A stretch of DNA of 64,000 nucleotides from Halorientalis sp. (GTDB taxonomy: Archaea > Halobacteriota > Halobacteria > Halobacteriales > Haloarculaceae). The DNA lies in the NCBI RefSeq assembly GCF_028275115.1, contig NZ_JAQCNH010000083.1:42181-106180 (forward strand). The letters are read 5' to 3'. Made by a program: the position numbers and the translations under genes. Below, one piece after another: positions 9,101-16,753 of this stretch. Numbering within the stretch: position 1 is the stretch's first letter; each line of letters opens with the position of its first letter. Below the pieces are notes generated by a model. The model was not told the DNA's origin. It searched no databases and saw only the letters and a program-made list of their open reading frames with translations.

Positions 9101-9459
9101 AGCCGCTCGCGGACGTCGTGACGGACGCGGTCGCGGCGCTCCTGAAGACGGCCGTCGACGACGACGTGCAGCTCGCCGACCGGGCCGACGACCAGCCACG
9201 CGAGGTCCTGGACGTCGAACTCTCCGACCACCACGAGCGGTTACTCGGCGCGCTCGTGGACGAGACGCCCGGCGCAACCGTCGGGCACGCGGTCGACGTC
9301 GCGCTCCAGCGGGCCCTGGCCGGCAACGCTACCACCGCAGTCGAACTCGACGGCGCCGTCGCGGCAGCGCTTTCGGCACGGTTCGACGACGACGACGCTG
9401 CGAGTGCCTTCGTGGGCGACGCCGTCGCGGCGGCACTTCGAGGTGGCGACGGGCAGTGA
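6181..9459 (+). CDS. SF2 DEAH-box helicase with C-terminal RHH-like modules
   Basis: 1092 residues. After a roughly 210-residue helical N-terminal domain come the helicase motifs: LWTHQREAL, Walker A ATATGKT (about residues 235-241), Walker B/DEAH VVLDEAH (about 349-355), and motif VI QRIGRILRNP (about 623-632). This is an ATP-driven DNA translocase of the SSL2/restriction-type class. Residues 690-930 form an accessory domain. Residues 958-1092 are three beta-alpha-alpha modules like those ending the divergent protein at 4225-6066. The open frame extends upstream of 6181, but that part is the shadow of the divergent gene. ATG 6181 is supported by the promoter position. It is the first gene of a three-gene operon with AddB- and AddA-like genes. 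Confidence 0.9.
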   Translation: MPGNDPLQAKTDDTTPAAQFENDRLDRDGIEPTQYPAQVDRAALDLCRGIAVGQTDDHRDIGGTISSWNFKEATGEFYVDGLQAIAGEDSGLAGTLADYDPATIGDLAYQLNALRHTLGTDDGAMDIDRALEAITEKTAAAAIEESVKTGGEAGAGLRSLRGTDSVGELTARLFSDPRVDAYAQALIDRLPGSRASRADLVEQLDAPRMTTPLWTHQREALARWQDNGQFGYVDMATATGKTVLGLAALSLRYDTLHPTDRAALDVPTEGADSTPDVPSDPRVLIVAGTDLILDQWRTQFDEHLDIPTTRTRPTGDDERTIELSWGTVEFRTAQGLLDVTWFDDYDLVVLDEAHRYTRSKRGGRGWGDLFESLTDGANAVLAMSGSIDDGWVGDPDAKDALDDVLPRCYRYDVAQARQDGVIADFSWTVRYLPATGDRVDRVASQTRITTAGYDAATGRLDADALGVDADTLPADVVDYDDLRSLVQSNDGGDLRSRSSAFDAFASALLARKPLRWNTTPDDDAIADLVAEHAPAEKTVVLVRSYKGARRLGDRLVSRHGMAEADLFVFDDSDADRLGTVERFNAADHGVIIGPGDLLGTGVDMPDAEVAVNVSRGGVNASLVQRIGRILRNPSGEKTAEFHHLIAQPTEPDAIDFVDDGAKLLERAASFRALGKTFREAPLFRAHPETDTVLADLEDGGVELLERVEDERLLVDTEAAHEHLRSLQAHIYDTQVAHDADEPRTTPALTDWTSAGAAADADDERLYPERNDAYEQYRLTLSPYRACKAVATNLYDAEVDIEEADDGYRVAVDDERLSDTELHAELRYWLNAYRNWRERCDNRDGSGEPGSLPQYRSEWPEPPDGEAVMLPREVVAEIGVSYAEADPIFLPVEDGEPYALPLPDGRYLTVDGIVDEPQPEDDRSAADPATTDETADDGGSAATGAEAATETDATAGQPAVTVNSLLLTAAEARDEPLADVVTDAVAALLKTAVDDDVQLADRADDQPREVLDVELSDHHERLLGALVDETPGATVGHAVDVALQRALAGNATTAVELDGAVAAALSARFDDDDAASAFVGDAVAAALRGGDGQ

Positions 9460-9535
9460 GACGAAGCGACGCGGCCGGTGGCACCGAGCGCGTCGGCCAT
9501 ACATTCATGTTCCTGTACCCACTCACGGAACAACG

Positions 9536-12500
9536 GTGAACGGGACTCGTACGCTTCTGGCCGGCCCCTCCGGGGACGCGGTCACACGCCGGGCGTTCAC
9601 ACGGGCGACCGAACTCGCGGGGGCGGAGCCGGACAGCGTGCTCTGCCTGACGGAATCGCGGGAGGACACTGAGCGGCTCGGACGGCAGTGGCGCGACGAG
9701 TACGACCCGCTCCGCTTCAGGTGTGCCACCCTCGACGACTTCGTGTCCGATTGTTTCGAGCGGGCGACTGGCCGATTGGCGACGGCGACGCTCTCGCGTG
9801 CGGCACGCTCGCGACTGGTCGAGGCGGCGCTCGAAATCCACGGCGACCGGGCGAGCAACGGGCCGTTCGTCGGCATCGAGCAGCCGGCGAACGCGCTCGT
9901 CGATCAGATGCGCGGCCTGTTCTCCCTGCTCGAGTACGCCGGCTACGACACGCCCGACGCCATCGCACACGCCCTCCGGACGGCGGGCACCGACGGCAGC
10001 GACGACCTCGTCTCCGACGCACTCTATGGCTCCTTCCAGTCGGTTCTTCCGACGCGGGCCGAGAGCCCGCTCGACGAACAGGCGACCGTCGTCTCGGATG
10101 TCTACGACGCGTACAGGACGCTCGCGGCGAACCTCTACCCCGACACCGGGACTGTCGCCGAGCAGTACCTCCACCTGCTGCGGAACGACGCGCTTCTGGC
10201 GGCGGTGCCCGACGCGGTCGACGTGGTCGTGCTTCACGGGCTGACGCGGCTCGCCCCGGCCGAGCGTGAAGCCGTCGCCCGACTCGCGGAGGCCAATCCC
10301 ACACTCGGTGCCGTCGCGGCGACGCATCCGTCACTGGACGCGACGGGACTCGACGCCGGCGTCGAGTCCACCTTCGAGCTCTACGACGCACTGGACTTCG
10401 AGCTGGAGTATCGGACACCAGAGACGACGAACGACCGACGGCTGAGCGTCGCCCGGGCGATGTACGCACCCGAGCAACCGGCTGAGGACCTGCCCTCGCC
10501 CGCAGAACTCGGACTTTCGATCACGACGGCGAGTACCGAGCGAGCGGAGGTCCGGTTGGTCGCTCGGCAGGTGCGTTCCCGCCTAGCCGCCGGGGTCGCG
10601 CCGGCGGACATCGGGGTCGTTGTGACGGACCGGGCCAGTTACCGTGGCCCGCTCGCCGAGGTGCTGTCGGGGTACGACGTCCCGTTCACGTTTCACAACG
10701 AGGTCGGGATCGAGGGGACGGTCGTCGGCGCGACCGCAGGGACGCTCCTGGCCCTCGTCGACGAACCGACCCCGTCGCTGCTCGGTGACCTCTGTACGAA
10801 CGGCCTCGTCTCGTTCGACGACACAGCTATCGAGCCCGCGACCGTCCGCCGGGCGGTCGCGGCAACCGAACGAGCGTCGGTCGACGCACTCGTAGAGACC
10901 CTCAACGAGATGGACGAACCGGCCGTCGCGGCCGGGATTACGGACCTACTAAACCATCTCGAACCGACGGCAGACTCGGTCACGGCGGTGACGGACACCC
11001 TGACGGGGGCGCTCGACCTCCTGTCCGTCCCCGAAACCGTCGAGCAGTACGGGGACGACGACGCGACTGGCTCACACCGACCGGCCTACGAGCGCTCGGC
11101 ACTCCGGGCGGTCGAACGCATTCTGTCGTCGTTCGATGGCGTCAGCCAGCATCTGTCGACCGTGGACCCGGTGGCGCGGGTCCGGCAGGCACTGCTCGCC
11201 GAACTGGTGGGTGGCCCCCGTCGACGGCCCGGGTACGTCGACGTCCGCCCGCTCGCGGAGGCCGCTACGACCGCGTATGACCATCTGTTCGTCCTCGGGC
11301 TAACCATGGATTCGTTCCCGGAGGAGTCCGACCGGATGCGGTTTTTCGCCGCTGTGAACGAGGCCGACGAGGAGTTCGGCCGCGCCCACACTGGGCGCCG
11401 AGCCCGGTACGTTCTCGGGACGCTTCTGACTGGCTCGGACCACGTGACCCTCTCGCGGCCACGACACACCGTCGACGGGACCGACCACGTGCCTGCGCCG
11501 GTGCTCTCCGAACTCGAGCGGTACGTCTCGGCGGACAGGGAGCCGACTCCGACACCGCCCGACAGGACGGCAGAAGACTGTCAGCGGACCTACGCGGCGT
11601 GGGCTCGCGGCGAAGCGTTCGACACCGCCGACCGGGCGACGGCGCCGCTCGCCGCCGCCGACTGGTTCCCCGCGTCCGGACGGCAGTTCGCGGTCCAGGG
11701 TGCCCGGTGTGCGTGGCGTCGCTCCCAGCCCGACCTGACGCCACACGACGCACAGATCGGGGAGATCATCGACGAGGTCTTTCCGGCCGACCGTCGCGAG
11801 CCGTACAGCCCCAGCGCTGTCGAGGAGTACGCCCGCTGTCCGTTTCTTTTCATGTCAAAGCGAATCCTGGGGTTCGAGGAGGACTACGGGAGCGCGAACG
11901 GGGTCTCCTACGCCGACCGCGGCACCTACGTCCACGACGTCCTGGCCGTGTTCTACCGGCGCCTGCGAGAGGCCGCCGACACGCCCGTCAGGATCGAGAC
12001 CGTCGACCGCCAACGCGCCGAGGCGCTCCTGCTCGACGTCGCGCTCGACCGACTCGACGAACTCGGCGCCGCGGACACGCCGTTCGCCGGCCGGGAAGTC
12101 GGGCAGTTGCTCGGCGGGCTCGGCGACCCCGACGCGAATCCCTACCACGAGTTCGGCGGCCAGGCGTCCACCGGGCTGTTCGCGAGCATCCTCGATGCGG
12201 AGTACGAGGACCAGCCCGGTGTCGGGACACAGCCCACCTACCTCGAGGGGTCGATGGGGCTCGACTTCGACGACGTCGAACTGCTCTCGGCGGACCCGGT
12301 CGAGATCGACACGCCCGCCGGTCCGGTCCCGCTCCACGGCGTCGCCGACCGCGTGGACGTCGCGACCGGGACGGGCACGCCCCGCGAGTTCCACGTCCGT
12401 GACTACAAGACCGGGCGGGCACCGGGACGGCGCGACGTGGTGCGGGGTACGAAACTGCAGTTGCCACTGTACGGGCTGGCGCTCGAAACGGCGTTGTCGG

Positions 12501-12958
12501 ACGGAACTGGCGTGGCCCACGAGGTGGTGGGCGGGTCATACTACGCGCTCGGCGACCCGGCGGATATCGACCCGAGGAGCGGGCTGGTTGCCGCCAGGGC
12601 GGACGTCGAGGACGGAGCACTGCTCCCGGCGGTGTCGGCGCCGTGGCTGTTGCCGTTCGAGGAGCGGTCGGGGTTCCGGTCGTTCGTTCGGGCGGTCACA
12701 CCGGTCCGGCTCGGGCAGATTGCGACCGCGGTCGAGGGAGGGGCGTTCGAGCCGACGCTGCTGCCCGCGTCACAGGCCGGCTGCGACCACTGCTCGTTCC
12801 GGGCGGTCTGTGACGTGCGTCACCACCACCGCCGGGACACGATCAGCCGGCTCGACTGGAGCGAGCACTACGTCTCCGAGCGGGCGACCGACGACGACCT
12901 GGACCTCAGTGAGTACCGGATGGACGACGGTGCGGCGGGCCAGGAGGCGGAGGACTGA
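9536..12958 (+). CDS. AddB-like PD-(D/E)XK nuclease with Fe-S cluster motif
   Basis: 1140 residues from GTG 9536; the start is not certain. The C-terminal half has an AddB/RecB nuclease domain with the active-site motif VRDYKTG (D956, K958). It is clamped by four cysteines, C768 (YARCPF) and C1083-x2-C-x5-C1092, with the spacing that binds a 4Fe-4S cluster in Bacillus AddB. The N-terminal helicase-like part has lost the P-loop lysine (GPSGDAVTRR at the Walker A position), so it probably does not hydrolyse ATP there. Its stop overlaps the next ATG by one base (TGATG), so it is probably translationally coupled to the AddA-like gene. Predicted role: one nuclease of a heterodimeric end-resection machine. 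Confidence 0.85.
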   Translation: MNGTRTLLAGPSGDAVTRRAFTRATELAGAEPDSVLCLTESREDTERLGRQWRDEYDPLRFRCATLDDFVSDCFERATGRLATATLSRAARSRLVEAALEIHGDRASNGPFVGIEQPANALVDQMRGLFSLLEYAGYDTPDAIAHALRTAGTDGSDDLVSDALYGSFQSVLPTRAESPLDEQATVVSDVYDAYRTLAANLYPDTGTVAEQYLHLLRNDALLAAVPDAVDVVVLHGLTRLAPAEREAVARLAEANPTLGAVAATHPSLDATGLDAGVESTFELYDALDFELEYRTPETTNDRRLSVARAMYAPEQPAEDLPSPAELGLSITTASTERAEVRLVARQVRSRLAAGVAPADIGVVVTDRASYRGPLAEVLSGYDVPFTFHNEVGIEGTVVGATAGTLLALVDEPTPSLLGDLCTNGLVSFDDTAIEPATVRRAVAATERASVDALVETLNEMDEPAVAAGITDLLNHLEPTADSVTAVTDTLTGALDLLSVPETVEQYGDDDATGSHRPAYERSALRAVERILSSFDGVSQHLSTVDPVARVRQALLAELVGGPRRRPGYVDVRPLAEAATTAYDHLFVLGLTMDSFPEESDRMRFFAAVNEADEEFGRAHTGRRARYVLGTLLTGSDHVTLSRPRHTVDGTDHVPAPVLSELERYVSADREPTPTPPDRTAEDCQRTYAAWARGEAFDTADRATAPLAAADWFPASGRQFAVQGARCAWRRSQPDLTPHDAQIGEIIDEVFPADRREPYSPSAVEEYARCPFLFMSKRILGFEEDYGSANGVSYADRGTYVHDVLAVFYRRLREAADTPVRIETVDRQRAEALLLDVALDRLDELGAADTPFAGREVGQLLGGLGDPDANPYHEFGGQASTGLFASILDAEYEDQPGVGTQPTYLEGSMGLDFDDVELLSADPVEIDTPAGPVPLHGVADRVDVATGTGTPREFHVRDYKTGRAPGRRDVVRGTKLQLPLYGLALETALSDGTGVAHEVVGGSYYALGDPADIDPRSGLVAARADVEDGALLPAVSAPWLLPFEERSGFRSFVRAVTPVRLGQIATAVEGGAFEPTLLPASQAGCDHCSFRAVCDVRHHHRRDTISRLDWSEHYVSERATDDDLDLSEYRMDDGAAGQEAED

Positions 12959-15900
12959 TGGTCTCGTTCGAGCACCTCGAGGCCGCGCAGCGGCGCGCCG
13001 TCGAGGCCCACGACCGCAACTACGCGGTGACGGCCGGCGCCGGAAGCGGGAAGACGACCACCTTCACCTCCCGGTACATGACGCTGCTCCGGGAGACCGA
13101 TGCCACACCGGCGTCGGTCGCGGCCATCACCTTCACCGAGAGCGGCGCCCGGGAACTCAGAGAGCGCGTCAGAGAGGGAGTCCGCGACCGGTTGCGAACG
13201 ACCGACGGCGAGTCTCGCCGCGAGTGGCAGACCTACCACGAGGCGCTCCCGGAGTCGTACATCCACACCATCCACGGGTTCTGTGCGCGGCTCCTGCGCG
13301 AGCACGCGCTCCGGGCCGACGTCCCGGTCGGCTTCGACGTCATCGAGGAGACCGCCGCCCGCGGCTACCAGCGAGAGGTCGTCGAGTCGTTCGTCGAGGC
13401 ACACCTCGACGACGAGCGACTCGACGCGGTGACGGTCGTCTACGGCCGTGAGCGGCTCGAAGAACTGCTCGGGGACCTGCTGGCCGACCACCACCGGGCG
13501 CGGGAGTGGGCCGACGCCTGGGCCGACCGGTCGCCCGCCGAGTATCTCTCGTACGTCCGCTCGGAGTACGCGACGGTCGACGTCGACGAGGCACGGCGCT
13601 GTCTGGACGCCGAGGGCGTCGCGGCGGCCGTCGCGGACATCGAACGGGTGGCCGCGGCCGAATCCGCAGGCCGCGAGCGAATCACCATCGCGCAGAACGT
13701 CGCCGAGGTGGCGGCGACACACGAGTTCGCCCCGGACGAGATGGACGACATCGAGGTGCACGACGCCGTCGCGGCGCTGTGTGAGGCGCTGACCAGTGAC
13801 GGGACCGCCTACCGTGGCGGGTTCGACGTCTGGTCGTACACCGGCCACGACGACTGGACGGCGGCGAACGCCGACCGGTACGAGACTGCGACGGACGTCG
13901 TCGCCGAGGCGATGCCCGTCGAGGCGTGGGCGACCGCCGACCGGCTCGGCGTCGACCGGAACGCCGCACGGGCGTACACGGCGCTGGCGGCACTCTACCG
14001 GGACCTCCACGAGCGATATCAGGCGCGGAAACGCCGGGAGGCAGTCCTCGACTTCGATGACCTCATCGACGGGGCCGTCACGCTACTGTCCACCACGCCC
14101 GCGGTCCGGGCGCAGGTGCGTGACTCGTTTGACTACGTGATGCTCGACGAGGTGCAGGACACGGACCCGCGCCAGTGGCGGCTCGTGCGGTTGTTGACCT
14201 CCGCCGAGAACGACTACGACGGGCAGAACGTGTTCGTCGTCGGCGACGAGAAACAGAGCATCTTCCGGTTCCGGGGAGCCGACGTGGCACAGTTCCGGCG
14301 CGAACGCGAGCGGCTGTCGGCCGCCAACGTCGACCGCCCGCCGGCCGACCCCGACCGCGACCGCGAGACCGGCGGTGACGGCAGTCTAGCCCGGAACTTC
14401 CGGTCGCTCCCGGCGGTCCTCGACCCGATCAACGACCTGTTCGAGCACCTCTTCGGCGCGGTACCCGCCGAGTACCGGGACGTGCCGACGGGCGTGACGG
14501 CGGACACGAGTTTCGAGCCGGTCGCACAGTCCCTCGCGGCGAACCGGACCGACGGGGCCGACGTCAGTACTGGCGTGACGGGCGTGTTCGTGCCCGAGGA
14601 GAAGGCAGCCAGGAGCCGCCTGTTCGACGGCCCCAATCGGCTCTCGGAGACGCCCGAGACACGGAGTATCCTCGGGGCGGAGACGCTGGCCGCCGAGGTC
14701 GCGGCACTGCTCGACGGGGAGACGGAGCGGTACGAGACGGTCGGCTTCGAGGACGCGGTGCCAGTCGAGGAGGCGACGGCGGTCGAGCCCGCCGACGTCG
14801 CAGTCCTGCTCCGGAACCGCAACGACCTCGACGAGTACGAGCGCGCCCTCTCGAAGTACGAGGTGCCCTACACCGTCGCGTCGGGTATCGGGTTCTACGA
14901 CCGGACCGAAGTAGTCGCTCTCCGCAACCTCTTTCGGGTCCTGCTGGATCCGACCGCGGACCTGGCGCTGTTCGGCGTCCTGCGGTCGCCGCTGTTCGGG
15001 TTCGACGACCCGACGGTCGTCGGCTGCTGGGCAGCTCTCGACACCAGCGAGGTCGGCGACGGGGCGCTGTGGCGGGCGCTCGGCCGGACCGACGACGAGG
15101 GGCTCGCCGCAGCCAGGGCGTCGGTCGAGCGGTGGCGACGGCTCGCGGGTATCGACGGCGGGGACGCCGTCGTCGAGACCTGGGACGCGTTACTCGGTCG
15201 AATCGTCGACGAGACGGGCTATCTCGCGAGTCTCGCCGTCGACGAGCGAGGCCGGCAGGCGGTCGCCAACGTCGAGAAGTTCCGCGACCGGCTCCGGGAG
15301 TGGAACGAGGACGGCGTGCAGACGCTCTCGGCGCTAGTCGACCGGATCGAGCGTGCAGCAGAGCTGTCCGCTCGCGAGGGCGACGCCGAGGTGCCCGCAG
15401 AGGCCGACGGTGTCCGGCTGCTGACCGTCCACGACGCAAAAGGGCTGGAGTTCCCCGTCGTGTTCGTTCCAGGGCTCGCCCAGTCGTTCACGCTCCGGTC
15501 CGGCTACGGGGACGGCGCCGCCGAGTTCGAGCAACTCGCGGACGGTGCGGACGGCGAGCGAACGCCGTTGCTAGGCATCGACGGCCCCAGCGTCGGGGAG
15601 GCATTCGACCGCGCGGACACGGTACTGAAACGCCGGCTGACGTTCGCTCGCGAGCGTGAGGCCGTCGCCGAGGAGAAACGCATCCTCTACGTCGCCATGA
15701 CACGGGCACGCGACCACCTCTTCCTCGTCGGCGTCACGTCCGCCGACGACGACGGTAACCCGGTGAGCGTCGAGCAGGACGACGCCGAGGACCCCTCCAG
15801 CTGGCTCGATTTCGTCGGCCCCGCGCTCTTCGACGAGGAGACGGTCGACGCCTTCGCGGCTGACGGGAGGGCGACGGTCACCGGTCCGTCCGGGACGCCA

Positions 15901-16746
15901 GTCACCGTCCGGGCCCCCCGGACGGCGAGGCCGCTCACGACCGGGAGCGAAACCGAGCCGCCTGCTCTCTCCGAAGCGGGCGACGGGTGGGAGCCGGCGA
16001 CGGAGTACAGCGTGGCCGCGTCGTACGTCGGGTCGCTGGTCGCAGACGGCGCGCCCGGTGAGGTGTACACCGACCACACCGGACGGTACGTCTCCTACGC
16101 CCCGCCCGACGAACCCGCCGGCGAGGAACCGGGAGCAGAGGACGACGACACGACAGCGGCGTCAACGATGGACGAGAGCGCGGAGCCGGCGTGGCTCCCG
16201 CGGAACGTGTTCGGCGACGCTCTGCACAAGGCGACGGAACTGAGCATCGACGCGGGAGACACCGAGCGGCTCCGGACCCTCCTGGCGCAGTTCGCGAGGG
16301 GCCACGACGTGGCACCGGACCGCGTGAGCGCCGACGACGTGGCTGAACTGCGCCGTCACCGGCGCGTCGCTCGGGAGTTTCTCGCCGGTCTCGACGGTAC
16401 GACGGCCGCGGAACGACCGGTCAGGGCGCGCCTCGACGGTGGCGAGGTGTACGGCGACATCGACCACCTCGCGGTGACGCCCGACACGTATCACATCGTC
16501 GACTTCAAGACGAACGTCGTCGACGACCCAGACGAGATTCCGGCGAAAGCCAGCAGTTACAACTGGCAGTTGCGGGCCTACGCCGTCGGCCTCCACCAGA
16601 GCGACCCCGACCGGGACGTGCGGGCGACACTGTTGTTCACCGACGCGGACGAGACGTGGGCAACGGAGTGGGCCGCCGACGAACTCGACTTCGAGGCCGA
16701 GCGCCTCGATTCGGCGATCCGGTCGTCGCTCGACGCCGCGAAGTGA
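12958..16746 (+). CDS. AddA-like UvrD-type helicase-nuclease
   Basis: 1262 residues, SF1 helicase. Walker A GAGSGKTT (K32), motif II MLDEVQDTDPRQW, motif III GDEKQSIFRFRGAD, motif V LTVHDAKGLEFPVVF and motif VI LYVAMTRARDHL are all intact. The C-terminal RecB-type nuclease has GDIDHL (near residue 1168) and the IVDFKTN active site (near 1181). AddA with AddB forms an ATP-dependent exonuclease that unwinds and resects double-strand ends in bacteria. Archaea normally use HerA-NurA-Mre11-Rad50, so a complete AddAB-like pair is unusual here. It is coupled to the AddB-like gene by a TGATG overlap and ends 7 bases from the convergent TPR gene. Confidence 0.9.
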   Translation: MVSFEHLEAAQRRAVEAHDRNYAVTAGAGSGKTTTFTSRYMTLLRETDATPASVAAITFTESGARELRERVREGVRDRLRTTDGESRREWQTYHEALPESYIHTIHGFCARLLREHALRADVPVGFDVIEETAARGYQREVVESFVEAHLDDERLDAVTVVYGRERLEELLGDLLADHHRAREWADAWADRSPAEYLSYVRSEYATVDVDEARRCLDAEGVAAAVADIERVAAAESAGRERITIAQNVAEVAATHEFAPDEMDDIEVHDAVAALCEALTSDGTAYRGGFDVWSYTGHDDWTAANADRYETATDVVAEAMPVEAWATADRLGVDRNAARAYTALAALYRDLHERYQARKRREAVLDFDDLIDGAVTLLSTTPAVRAQVRDSFDYVMLDEVQDTDPRQWRLVRLLTSAENDYDGQNVFVVGDEKQSIFRFRGADVAQFRRERERLSAANVDRPPADPDRDRETGGDGSLARNFRSLPAVLDPINDLFEHLFGAVPAEYRDVPTGVTADTSFEPVAQSLAANRTDGADVSTGVTGVFVPEEKAARSRLFDGPNRLSETPETRSILGAETLAAEVAALLDGETERYETVGFEDAVPVEEATAVEPADVAVLLRNRNDLDEYERALSKYEVPYTVASGIGFYDRTEVVALRNLFRVLLDPTADLALFGVLRSPLFGFDDPTVVGCWAALDTSEVGDGALWRALGRTDDEGLAAARASVERWRRLAGIDGGDAVVETWDALLGRIVDETGYLASLAVDERGRQAVANVEKFRDRLREWNEDGVQTLSALVDRIERAAELSAREGDAEVPAEADGVRLLTVHDAKGLEFPVVFVPGLAQSFTLRSGYGDGAAEFEQLADGADGERTPLLGIDGPSVGEAFDRADTVLKRRLTFAREREAVAEEKRILYVAMTRARDHLFLVGVTSADDDGNPVSVEQDDAEDPSSWLDFVGPALFDEETVDAFAADGRATVTGPSGTPVTVRAPRTARPLTTGSETEPPALSEAGDGWEPATEYSVAASYVGSLVADGAPGEVYTDHTGRYVSYAPPDEPAGEEPGAEDDDTTAASTMDESAEPAWLPRNVFGDALHKATELSIDAGDTERLRTLLAQFARGHDVAPDRVSADDVAELRRHRRVAREFLAGLDGTTAAERPVRARLDGGEVYGDIDHLAVTPDTYHIVDFKTNVVDDPDEIPAKASSYNWQLRAYAVGLHQSDPDRDVRATLLFTDADETWATEWAADELDFEAERLDSAIRSSLDAAK

Positions 16747-16753
16747 CGGGGAC

